This document shows, piece by piece, positions 38,671 to 50,500 of a stretch of 64,000 nt of DNA. A program made the translations under genes and the position numbers. How positions within the stretch are numbered: position 1 is the first letter of the stretch; each line of letters opens with the position of its first letter. The notes beneath the pieces are model-generated. The model saw only the letters and a list, made by a program, of their open reading frames with translations. It made no database searches and was not told where the DNA came from. The stretch is taken from the NCBI GenBank assembly GCA_022702545.1, contig JAHRBC010000001.1:4278001-4342000 (forward strand), written 5' to 3'. The stretch comes from Phycomyces nitens (lineage: Eukaryota; Mucoromycota; Mucoromycetes; Mucorales; Phycomycetaceae).

Positions 38671-41600
38671 TCAAAGCTGGACAAACTTGCGCTTCTTCTC
38701 TTCTTCTACAGGTGGGGCATCATCAATAAAGTCTGATACATTTTTTGCCTTCCAGTCGCGCTGGAGATAGGACAGAGCTGCTCGGTTGTAGCCCATGATG
38801 TCCTTTTGACGCTGGAGTTGGGCCCGTAAGTGGGACCGGATGGAATCCAGCATGGGACGCATAAGGCGATTGGCAGCAATTTGGTTGTGATGGGTTTTGA
38901 TGAGGAAGAATAGGATTCGAGATATTAAAATGATATTCCAATTCTAAAGAACACAGTTAGTCAATAATTCATAAAGATGTACATCGTACCTTTTTTGCCC
39001 AGCATTCAACATAGTACAAAAGTGATGTGACCTTTGAGAATGGTAAGACCAAAAGTGCCTCTTCGAGGTCATTGGCCTTAATCTTCTCGATGGTATTGAG
39101 GACATGTTTTTCTGGGGAAATGTCTCCCATGGCAAGCAGCATGGGGTTACGAGGAGGAATCTGTGCTGCTTGTCCGCGAGCCTTGACCTGATTACATTGA
39201 ACATTTATAATTCAGTATCGTCTTTCTTGTCCATATGTATATATGTATGTATATATGTATATTTACCGATTCGTATGCCTCCCATGCCTGTTTTTCTTCA
39301 TCTGCCAAGTCAAGAGCCTCCATTATTCGCTCACCAGCCTTCAATGTCTCCATTGTCTGCTTTCCGGCAGAGTCAATCTCCATAGTATCATTCATGTCAG
39401 CCTTTTCCATTTGGCTGATAAGTGTAGATTCATATAGTTCCTCGAGCTCCTTTTCGCGCTCTTCTTCCAAGAATAGCTATAGACAATGCATTAGTTCGTC
39501 TTATGTTTGTTTAAATAGTCTCTGGTGCTGTTTACCTGTTCATCTGAACGCTCCCAGATACGGATCGACCGATCGTGAGATCCAGTGACAATAAAGGAGC
39601 CTTGTTTGGAGACTGCGAGTGCCCAGATTTCTCCGTGGTGACCCTCGAGCTTCATGATATTCTCAAACTATAACATCCTTGTCAATAGGTAATTCGTTTT
39701 CTATACAGATCAAAATTTGCACATACCTTGTCGCCATCCCAGTATTTAATGGTCTTGTCTTTACTGACTGTGAAAAAGTAATGGGTTCCGAATACAAACT
39801 GGACAGACATGACACTCTCCTGGTGAGCAAAGATTGATTTGTGGCAATCACCAAAGTCGAGACCCCAGATCTTGACGTTCTTATCCGCTGAACAGGTTGT
39901 GATCAATGTGTTGTCTGAAGAAATATCCATAGATAAAACAGGGAGCTAGATGACAAGAAACGATATTTAATTCGTATCATCTAAATCGTTTCCTTTTCTA
40001 TATATTTACCTTGTGTCCATAGAGTGACAAGAAGAACTTGAGTGTATCATGATAAAACACCTTTACTGTGGCATCCAGTAATGATACGGCCAACAAGTTT
40101 TGGTTGGGACTATATCGGACGCAAAGAACCTCATCAGACATCTTTAGGGTTCTCATGTGTGTGAATGTCAAGCGTTTTGTTTTCTATGCAAAAGATAAAG
40201 GTTGATCAGTAAGTCTATCAGAATAAAATCCAAAGGGATATATCCGTAGATTACTTACTACTGCAGTAGATTTGTCCTCTACCATATCCAAATCCCAAAA
40301 CTTGACATCCTTATCAGCACTACCGGTAACAAAGCCACGCTTGTCTGGGCGAATCTGCATAGAGTACACGGCTCCATCGTGTGCCTTTACCGACTCTACC
40401 AATGAAGAAGATCCAATATCATAAAGCTCTAGCTCTCCAGTCTTGGTACCAATCAAGATCTAGACAAAATCTAAAGAATCAGATTTTATATCCATCATAC
40501 AGATAATAAGTCTACATATACTTACGTGTCGGTTTCCGGGAAGGAAGGCACTGCAAAGTCCATAACCACATTCAATTGACCGAATACATGTTCTTGTCTT
40601 TACGTTCCACACCTTCAAGAGGTCTTTTTCATGAGAATATTGTCAGTATTCTAAAGCCTGTCAATATTTCCTCAAGTATATACACTCACTATTAGATACA
40701 GATGCAAGCAATTCATCGTCTGAACTGAGAGCCAATGTACGGATATCAGAACGATGACCTGGAAGATCAACCGAGAACTGTCTTTCGGGATCTTCTGGCT
40801 CTTCTGAACTTTTATCCTGTGCCAAAGGTACATTGTATGATTCGATAACGTTGTTGTTCAATGAAACCGCAAGCTTTATATATATATAGTCAAAAAGGTT
40901 AGTAAATCAGCATGTACTTTAATAATCATTCGAGAATAATATCCCTGTCTTACCTGTAAGCTTCCGGCCTTCTCAATATCTACAACCGGGCTAAAGTCGA
41001 AACTTCGGACCTTTGCAGGTGTGCGAATCAAAGTCTGGCTAGTGATTTGATCCTCAAGCTGGATCTCTTCATTGACCTCTCCCTCCTTTCCCTTTTCCTT
41101 TGCTCTCTTCTTACGTCTCTGGATCTTTTTCAGAACCTGCTCCTCATCACGCACACGATAGATTTCAACAGCCTTGTCTGCGGCCTGGACACCGAGGAAT
41201 TTTGCTGAAGGGTGGAATTGGATTGTGATGATTCTATCGCGAGTTTTGCGAGGTAATTGACCGTACAAAGTAATTGCACGTTCCATGGTTGCAGGAGTTG
41301 TTGGATCTTCATTTGTTGTGTTTTCTCCTAGTGCTTCCAAAGACAAACCAAGGATCTTCCAGTCGATTTTCCATGCTTTCAATGTCGGCTCTGATCCACC
41401 CGAGATGATCAAAGTCTGATCCTTGGAGACCGCAAATGACCAAACTTCACTACGATGACCAACCACTGTCTCACGACAAAACTGTGCAGAAAGATCCCAT
41501 AATTTGATAAGTGTGTCTTTTGAGGAAGAGATGATGTAGCCGCTGTTGGAGACACCAACATTATCGACATCCATGTCGTCGTTTTCTGGTTTGGTCAAGA

Positions 41601-42205
41601 ATGTCAGACAGGTAATCTGATCCTTGTGTCCTCTCAGTCTATACAGTCCAGACTCGGCAATCACGTCCCAAACAATAAGGTCAGTGTCTTTCGATCCTGA
41701 TGCGAGTCGTGTGCCATCGCTGTCGAATGCGAGTGCTGTTACTGCTGCTCTGTGTCCACTCAATGTAACTATAGACGTCTTTGATTCGATATTCCAAAGT
41801 CGAATGGCACCGTCTGTGTAACTATTTTTTGAGATTTCAGGAAAAAAAATTGTGGCAAAGTAATGGCGATCGATCGATCGATCGGTTGACTTACCCGACA
41901 GCATAATCTTTATTGTTCGGGCTCTTTGCGATGCATGTCACTTCGGCTTTGTTTCCGGGTTCTCTCCATTTTCCAACCTAATTGGAATTTTAATCGCATG
42001 AGCTACACATAAACACTAGACAAGGACCGGATTCTTTTTGGCCAGAACGCACCTGAATACCCTTCTTGAGATCCCAAATGAGCACTTCTTCAAGGGCAGG
42101 AGCGATCACAAGCTTTCCGGTCGAATCGTACAAAATATTTGCCAAAGAGGAGGCAATCACACCAAAACTGGCAAGTGCCTCATAGCGAAGATAGGCTTTA
42201 ACCAT
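38671..42205 (-). CDS. UTP12: U3 snoRNP/SSU processome WD-repeat protein Utp12 (Dip2/WDR3)
   Basis: Nucleolar subunit of the UTP-B complex for 18S pre-rRNA processing. It starts [20 protein letters not shown] at 42205. Two WD40 propellers follow over about ten exons; examples are [74 protein letters not shown] and [20 protein letters not shown]. Between them is a basic Lys/Arg stretch ([13 protein letters not shown]). The C-terminal Utp12 domain ends [14 protein letters not shown] and a short basic tail, with the stop at 38671. Length and domain order match the family. Confidence 0.93.
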
Positions 42206-42789
42206 GAGTGTGGATGTGTTGGTTGTCGCGAAATGACAAGAAAAAAATGAGCACCAGACCTTTCACTTCAAAATGGCTTGTCAGTGACGGCGCATTTTTA
42301 ATAGACTTGAGTGGCTTGTAGACTGCATGGTATTATAATTCATACTCCGCATGGTACTGTGTGTGTAATTATGAAGAGAAGGTGAGTTTTTGAAGGGTAT
42401 CGAGACAATCCGATGCTTATATGAAGAAGACTGTATTCTATCTAACCAGAAAGACTTGGGCGGTATAAATATTTGTATTATCAATTTTATCGAGAAATGT
42501 TTCCCAATTATTGAGCAAAGTAAAATCTTTTGGTAAAGTAAAGAGATCAAAAGATAAAAAAAAAAGACTGTTTCAAGAGTATTAATTTGAATGAAAAGGC
42601 CATTTCAGTCAAGGAAGACCGCCCTGAAATAGGCCTGAGAGCTACAAAATCTCCATTTTTTTACGAGATATCAAAGTTACAGGTACACCTTTTCTGGCGA
42701 TATATACACTTTGCACACTTGCACATTCATACAAAAACTGGCTTGAACAGATAAAATCTACATTATTCAATTTTTCCTCTTTCGAATCT

Positions 42790-43310
42790 AGTAATAGTAG
42801 CCGCTAGAGCATCTTTGGTCGATCTGATTATAAGATGGCTAGAGATAGTCAAGAGTCTGATAAGGAATTGTGGCAGTATTTACAGATCCATCCGTATAGA
42901 AACCGGGTAAAGTACTTGAGGCCGAATCATGGTATATTGTACCTGATTGGTATACGTATCTAGTATAGTTCCCACTGATCGGAAGGGCGTTTTTTTTTTG
43001 CAACTGCGCGCCATTGGTAACATCATTTCTTAATACCCTAAGCTAGGGTAGTTTATATAGGTTTTATCCGTGACCTCCAGAGGAGTCGTACTCTCCTCAG
43101 GCTCAAAAGAAATATCTATGGGAATCATCAAACTGGACAAATTGGTTTTGTCCAAAAGGGCATTATTGACTACAGAGCCATAAAAATAATCTCTACTTTG
43201 ACTACCGGGTCTTTTGTTTTGCCCAAGGTAAAGATATCATCTATTATATCCAAGGTAACCAGTGTAGAACGATCAATCTCACTGGCCGAAATCATATGGA
43301 TAATAATAAA
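42790..43310 (-). pseudogene. Broken minus-strand gene of unknown family
   Basis: Protein-like stretches in different frames: MISASEIDRSTLVTLDIIDD, then FYGSVVNNALLDKTNLSSLM running to TYINYPSLGY and a stop, then after a 10-A run SGNYTRYVYQSGTIYHDSAS to IPYQTLDYL and a stop. The frame changes occur at ordinary sequence and at a homopolymer, not at good splice sites, so this looks like a recently broken gene or one with a missed structure. No family recognised. Confidence 0.4.
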
Positions 43311-43772
43311 TTACTGGACCAGACCTTTATTATATTAAATTGTCTATAATAAATAACACTCTTAATGATGCAAAAAAAGTTTATTAATAGAGTTATATAG
43401 TAGCAGTGCATTTGTTTTATATGATTGTAAAATAAGCAGAATTGGCTTATACCTAATAGCAAAAATGAATGGGATGGTATTATAGCCACTCGGCCTTTAT
43501 GAATGTAATTTAAATATTTAAACGCTACTATATACCAATACAAGAATAATCATTACTCTAGTCATTTACTTGATCTTTTAATAAGTATAGTAGACTAATA
43601 AATGTCTCTTGTCATAAAACTATACTAGAAATAATATCATCATGACAATATATATCAAGTATACTGCATTGAACTCTATTATATCAGCATGTGTTTAATT
43701 TCTACACCCTCGTTATTGTGTTCTCTGGTACATACAGTCAATTTGCGCTTGATTCTCAATACAAAAGATTCA

Positions 43773-43774
<2 letters not shown>

Positions 43775-43818
<44 letters not shown>
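43775..43818. repeat. (TTA)n microsatellite
   Basis: About 14 uninterrupted ATT/TTA units in an intergenic region. Confidence 0.95.
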
Positions 43819-43820
<2 letters not shown>

Positions 43821-45211
43821 AAATATTTCTCTAGAAATCATCCTATTCATCTAGGTCCTTTCACTTGAAGTATCATGCCATTTGTTATACTTGCAAGATG
43901 ATAATAAATATTCTCAATTGGATTGAAATTGGAGCTACATATAGACGTCTTTATCTCATAAAGTGGCAAGACACTGGTATTATTGTAGGAATTTACAATG
44001 GCAAAAAGGATCGGTTTGATATGAAATGTTCTTTCCATGTTCATTTTCAATATTCTATTTAAAATGGTGTGATCTTTTACTCGTGAATATTGCCTAGTTT
44101 CTTTAAAATATTGTTCTAAATAATCAAAAAAAAAAAAAGACAATACACATTAAACAAGACTCATATTCAATTTACAGCATATTCTCTATTGTGAATTAAA
44201 CTTGTACGGGAGTGATACTAGAAATTTACAATATTCTGCAAAAAGAAATGCGTTTACACTCTCCTTTCTTCCAAATCAGTGGGATTTCTAGTAAATCAGC
44301 GAAACAGGAGTGCCAATATGTTGCCCGGTCTCAATCACAGATCCAAACAAAATACAAGGTCATTATCATATTAAAAGTGCATTACTTTTAATGACACAGG
44401 CAATGTAATCTTTATTGAAAAAGCATTTAAATATTATTTGATTTAACTTGCTTCTAATCCAAGAACCAAAAGCCCAAGACAGATCATCCAGACTGAACAA
44501 GGGTAAAGTATTCAGTATGAGATTTCAAAAGACACTTTTGAATCAAAGCTCATCATTGAAAATAATCTAGAGGAATTATTTTTTTGGGAAACCTTTAAGT
44601 TTAATGCTATGAATATATGATTGGGTATGCTGTAATGATAAAGATTTCAATACGCTTCCAACAGCACAGAATAATTGAGATATCAATGTCGTGATTAACC
44701 ATTTCGTGGGCTATTTGACACCAAAACATTCTTTGCAAAAATTTAAAGATGATTAGTACAAGTACTTTTCTTGATAGTATGAAAATATCAGAAATACGTG
44801 TATTCAAGATCATTACAAATGAAAGACTATTTTTTTTTATTCATTTCTAACCACAATCTGCCTAGCGTATTTAGATCATCAAACCCTTTTATAATTCAAT
44901 GTTTTCTTTACATTTTGCACTCCACCTATAATAGGTTATAAATAGGCCATGTTCGTTTTATTTCTGAGCACATTCCTTAATGACCTCTTGGGTTCAAAGA
45001 CAAGGCCTTTTTAAATATACATGGCCTTTATGCTTGGCTTAGCAAAAAAAAAAAAAAACAGGCGGGCTAATAGAGGGTCCCACAGAATATACTATATTTT
45101 TTATTATTATTGCTATTATTATTATAAAAATATACATGTGTATATTTTTCTTAAAAAAAAAAATTATTATTAAAGTATATATACATTTACACATGGTGTA
45201 TAAAACCAATA

Positions 45212-47055
45212 ATGGTTTCAAATAGAAGGGCAAGGCAACTCGGAATCTGTATAGGAATCATCAGTCTATTATGCATACTGTATTATGTTTTCTACGTACA
45301 AGATTCGGATGATCATCCAGTGCGAATGAAAGGCTATGCTCATGTTACATTACCCCTTGATCACATTCCAAGTGCAAAATGGGAATGTACTGGCTCTGAC
45401 AGGCACAAGTCTTGTACTGTCGAGAACCTGTGTATTGATGCACAGACAGGTAATATATCAATATACATGTGGTATACTCAAATATATTAACTCGAGACTT
45501 TTTAAAGGTGGATTTATTGTGGTTGATGACGATGCTGCTGAAGAATCCTTTAGAGTCAATGTGATCAATGCAGATAGAATGGCAGATTGGTACTTTGAGC
45601 CAGCTGTCAAAAGACGCAGCTCATTAGACTCGAGACCTACTCCATATATGAGCGACACTATATTTGTATATGGACTATATTCTCCAAGGCACTATGCACA
45701 TATGCTATTCAATGGCCTGATACCTCTCTACAAGTAAGCCAACACACTGTGTTTATTCAAGCTAACATTATTCTTCAGAACAATGCGAAATAACAAAGCC
45801 AAGCGCACCAGCTGGACTTACCGTGCTCATGTTGCCTTTCAAGACGACCATGGAGCACCTCTCTTGACCACCAGAATAATGACAGACGGCAAAGACATTG
45901 TAAGACAAGGATCTGCGCTTTCTACAGATCAACAAATGCTTTTGCCACATCAGCCCATTTGCTTTGCAAAGGCTGTTGTTGGGTCTGGTCTGGCCTGTTC
46001 ATTGTCTGGGTACTGCCATACTCCAATTCTAGCTGAAGAATATGCCGGTTTCAGTACAGACACACTAGAACATCTTGTACACCAGAATCTGTGGGACACT
46101 AGTGTCATTGCCAGCAGCCAAGACCAAGGACTGGCATGCGTTCGTAGTATGAAGACTACCCATGTTCAACCTCCACCCATGCCTGGGTCTCCATTACCAA
46201 AAAATAGGACCATTGCGATTATCAATCGAAAATCGCGCCATATTACCAATATCCCCGAGGTTATAGCTGCTCTCCAGAAGACCAATGCTACGCTGGGAAT
46301 ACATTATATTATTAATGAGATTGACTTTGATGAAGGGTGTTCATTGGCCAGCACGGCCTATTTGCTCAAAGACACCGATGTACTGCTGACCCCGCATGGA
46401 TCGCAGGAAGCTGCGGCTTTATTTATGAAGAATAATGGAGTTGTTCTGAGTATTGACGGCCGAGGCTACCAAGAGATTTGGTTTCATTTTGTCATGACTG
46501 CTATGGGAAGGCGGTTCTACAACTTTGAGGCAAGTAATATCACGTATATCATTGAATAGTCTGGATACTAAATGTGTTTGGATTCCCTAGTGCCATGAAG
46601 ACATTTGTACAGAAACTGACCGTAAATTATTTGACAAGATGAGAAACACCTACGGTTTCCCATTGGTTCCGTCTGAACAAGAGATCCAGGGCTGCTTGGC
46701 TTGGGAGAACGGGGAATCGGTTCGAGACTGTTATCGTGCGCGGTTGAAGGAAAGGAAGATGTACAGAGAAGAGGACGAGGCGAGACTATCGGAAGGGATA
46801 TCGAGCTATCTGAAGGACACGCCTAGAAAGGTGAATGTGGCGCGTCTGATGCCATTCCTGGAACGGACATTGAGAGAAATGAGCGAATTTGAGCATGAAA
46901 ACGCAGACTATCGTATGATATGTGATGCCAAGAAATGTTGCGGTGATGCCTGCGGGTGGGCTCTCGAAACTGTTGTGTATGGGTCCCAGCTTGAGGGGAG
47001 AATGAAGGCCTGGGCTGGCAAAATAGAAGAATCCAAAGGCAACTGGATAGAATAA
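45212..47055 (+). CDS. GT61-family glycosyltransferase (type II membrane protein)
   Basis: Golgi/ER-type transferase of the GT61 (DUF563, EOGT/XylT-like) family. The N-terminus MVSNRRARQL is followed by a single membrane anchor (about residues 11-29, LGICIGIISLLCILYYVFYV), then a lumenal domain. Four exons. Family marks are IFVYGLYSPRHYAHMLFNGL, FAKAVVGSGLACSL, TIAIINRKSRHITNIPEVIA and the conserved TPHGSQEAAALFM near 46390. Cys residues near the C-terminus (AKKCCGDACGW) probably form disulfides. The donor sugar and acceptor cannot be told from sequence. Confidence 0.88.
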
Positions 47056-47196
47056 ATTGAATATTCACAAGTAAATTCAAACCCACCTTTGTTCTTTTGT
47101 GGTGTAATTCATATATTTTTTTTTGTATTGGTTCGATTGAGTTGCCTTAAACAGCTGGCCGGCCTTTTTAATTTAATTAATAGTTTTTTTTTTGGC

Positions 47197-47202
47197 TATA
47201 AA
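47197..47202 (+). promoter_or_regulatory. TATA box of the 99-residue gene
   Basis: TATAAA within GGCTATAAAAGCC lies 69 bp upstream of the ATG at 47271, with a pyrimidine-rich stretch between. It is one of the clearest TATA elements in the window. Confidence 0.6.
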
Positions 47203-47270
47203 AGCCTTTAAGCCAACTCTTACCTCTCTTTTTCATTCTTGTCCGTTCAAAAAAAAAACAATAAGCCAGA

Positions 47271-47570
47271 ATGTTCTCTCGTATCATTACCTCTATCCGT
47301 GACCAAATCAACAAGCCACACTCTGAGTCGCCCAACGCCACTCAAAAGAACCATTCAGAGACTGAAGATGAAAATGAAGTTCATTTGTCACGGTCTCATT
47401 CGATTCAACCTACACCCCTGGAAGCACGCCGGCCATCTGTAACAGAGGCGATTGGGATCCAGAATACTGACAGTCGAGGAAGGCGACGATCCAACACCGT
47501 GTTTGGTATCTCCAAGGTGTCTGTGGATGACTTTATGCAAAAGGATCTTGTTTCCAGTTCATGGAGTTAA
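47271..47570 (+). CDS. Small basic phosphoprotein-like protein, 99 residues, unknown function
   Basis: Single-exon ORF with a good TATA box. It starts MFSRIITSIRDQINKPHSES and ends VDDFMQKDLVSSSWS. It contains two RRxS sites (RRPSVTEAIG and RRRSNTVFG), the consensus for protein kinase A, within a Ser-rich, mostly disordered sequence. No domain was recognised. Strong promoter, clean ORF and motif content argue it is real. Confidence 0.65.
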   Translation: MFSRIITSIRDQINKPHSESPNATQKNHSETEDENEVHLSRSHSIQPTPLEARRPSVTEAIGIQNTDSRGRRRSNTVFGISKVSVDDFMQKDLVSSSWS

Positions 47571-50500
47571 ACAGGAAGCAAGAATTATATACGCAATATT
47601 TTTGTATTGAATGCTCTATACCCTTCCTCTCTGTAAATAGTATATTCTTGACACTTTATGTATCTGACAGGCTGTTTATTTTTTGAGCCCAACCACTCTT
47701 TGTTTTTAATAAATAAATAATATATATATATAAATATAAATTAATCCATACAGAAATGAGGGGCCTTGAATTAGACCCAACCATTTGATGGAACAGTGAG
47801 GCCAGGAAGAAGGGGTTCCTTATGTTGCTGCGATTGTTTGACTTTGTGATCAAGATCCTTTTTCATAGGTCACTTTATTATGGTTAAATGGACGCTTCCA
47901 ATAAGATACGATGCATTGTTAACACAAAACTTGGGTTACTGGTTCAACAGACCATCGCACTGAGGTGCTTTATTTGGGGTCTATTCCCCTTCTATTTTGA
48001 AACCAATCAAATAAAATTATTTTTTATTTCTGGATTCTATTAGTCTTTATTGGTCGAAAATATTGGATATTTTTAGATTAAAATATAGAGGATTCTCGTA
48101 CAAACGGTAAAAAGGTATGCAATATAAATCATCATAATCTTTCCTGTCGTTAAACATTTGAACGCTTTTTTAGATTATCCTAACGAAATATCTAGGCCTC
48201 TTCTTGACTCCGTCAGTTTCACAAAGTAAATGATCAAAAATAAAGGGCGTGAATTATCATTAATCAAAAAAGAATAATGAATGTCATTTGGTAGTTTGAC
48301 GACTTGCACTTCATTTCACTGTAGTATGAATCATCTTTTTCAAGGGCTATGTAATGATAAAACCTACTCTACTTGTTTTAAATGACATGCAAAAAATAAT
48401 TGATTCTTCTCATTTGACGTCGGCCTTTTTGTTTTAATAGGAGATTGTAATTATTGGGTTTTTCTATATTTTTTAAAAAAAAGTAGTTGTCTGCGGTCAT
48501 TTAAAAAATAAATTTGCGTTTATAGCTTTTACAGTGTTTCTACTTGAGATTGAGATGCTGTTAGTATTTTTTCTTCAGACGAATGAAAATTGATTGTTAG
48601 ACGATTTTCTTACCTTTTTTTTGAGCAGACAAAAAGAGAATCGAGACAAAAGAGACATTAGAGATATTTGGGGATTAAACTCAGATATCATAAAAGTAAA
48701 TTCTCGCCAACTGTTACACAAGAATAGCGAAAATTCGATCAGTTTTTTTCGCTAATAACGAGAGTACTTGCGCTATTCTGTTTTTAAAATAAACCAATCA
48801 ACTGTACTTTATCTGTATTTTTACAGAACCACATATGGTATTTATTTAACGATCGTATATCATTGGCTATAAACTATAACTAAAAAGGCAGGTTAAAGCT
48901 CATTATTTTGGAATATTTGTATCTCTAAAATAAGAATTACGAAAAATCTGAACCCCCAAATGTCTCTAATAAAAATAGAAATATAGAAAAGATTATCTTG
49001 AGTGAAATAGCTGTAACAAAAAACTAGTCTTGCTCAATTCACGAGCTTTGTTCATAATCTTGGCTATTAAATACATGGCAATAGATTGCTCTTTTTTTAT
49101 ATTTATTTAAAAGCATAATTCTGGTCTTTCTATATAAACTTTTCTACTATGTTTATCATACTTGTAAAAATGTGTTCTCCTAGGTGATTTATCTATTTTT
49201 ATTAAATCTCTAACTATATCTATATTTGGTATTGATCTCAAAAGTGAAACACTTTATGGACCAAAAATGATAATAACACCTTTGCTGTTTATTACTGTGC
49301 AATAGTTATCGCTACGATCATTAATTGACGATTGTTAGAGATCGTCTGTAAAGTGGCTATTTCACTCGATCGTGTCATGTAGACATAAAACTAGTGCAAA
49401 TAAAATCTGAATGACCAATTTTCTCCAATGTATCTATAGAGCTTCGATACCGTATACATTAATACTTTGTTCAGTAGAATATTTAGCATGGCTCCATCTC
49501 CTATAACAGCCTACACATTGATCGTTCAATTGTTTTTCTGATTGTGTACACATTGCATGTAGAGTAATATCAAAGCCATAAAAATCAATGAAAAATATGG
49601 ACCGTTAATGGCAATAGTTAGCTTGAATATTAAAGTTTTGCAAGATCAAGAGTCCGGTATTATGACGTTCAAAAAAGAATCCAAACGCATGGTGTAGATA
49701 TTTCCGTTTTGAAACAGACCCATGACACTACTCGAGAATCGACTTGAGATTCACAAAATCTATTGATTTTGGTACCAATTCCTTATATCAACAACTTATC
49801 TCTAGAGAAGTACATGAGAATTCAAAGACTTCTCCAGGATATTTGTTAATATATCGACTCTTAGCCAACAGTGATCCAAGTTTGAATACAAAAAGATTTT
49901 GCAGAATATCTGTGAGCCATGCAGAATAAAAACCAGATGTTGCTGGTCCTGAACAAGATCCTTTAAAAATGTCAAATCAAACCAATTGATTAGCATTACA
50001 CATTTTAACCACCACAAAGATTTCTTCCCCTCTCGGTTTATTTTATAGAAATACTAGTTAGAAAACCTGTACTTTACAACAACAACAAAAACATGGGTTT
50101 ACGTAAGTCTAATCGACGAGTTTAGTATACCAAACTACCATCTTTTATTTTTGGAGGTCTTCGTGTCAAAGCTACATACGAACAAAAGATGATGATGTTT
50201 TAATAAATAAATAAATAACAATCGTTGTGTAGGAGATACAGATCGACAAGGACACTTGCGACGGTTTCACTTCTTAAAATAAGGTAGTAACAGTCTTTAC
50301 AGGTTCTTCCCAGTCTTCTTTTTGAAAATGCATAGTTTTCGAATTTTCTAAAGAATCCAGTGACTACCGTGTTTGTCCAATTCCCTTGAAAAATATTAAA
50401 CCTAGTTTTTTTTGTATTGTACTCTGATTTATTAGTGAGCCTCTACGCCGCGAGGCAATAGAGGAAAATATCAAACCTAGTAATCATAAACGTAAAAATA

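Larger units (their letters stand above)
42206..45211. other. Gene-poor interval with microsatellite and gene relic
   Basis: AT-rich, 3 kb. It contains a TTA microsatellite (43775-43818) and the relic at 42790-43310. No other frame shows a family motif. Confidence 0.55.
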
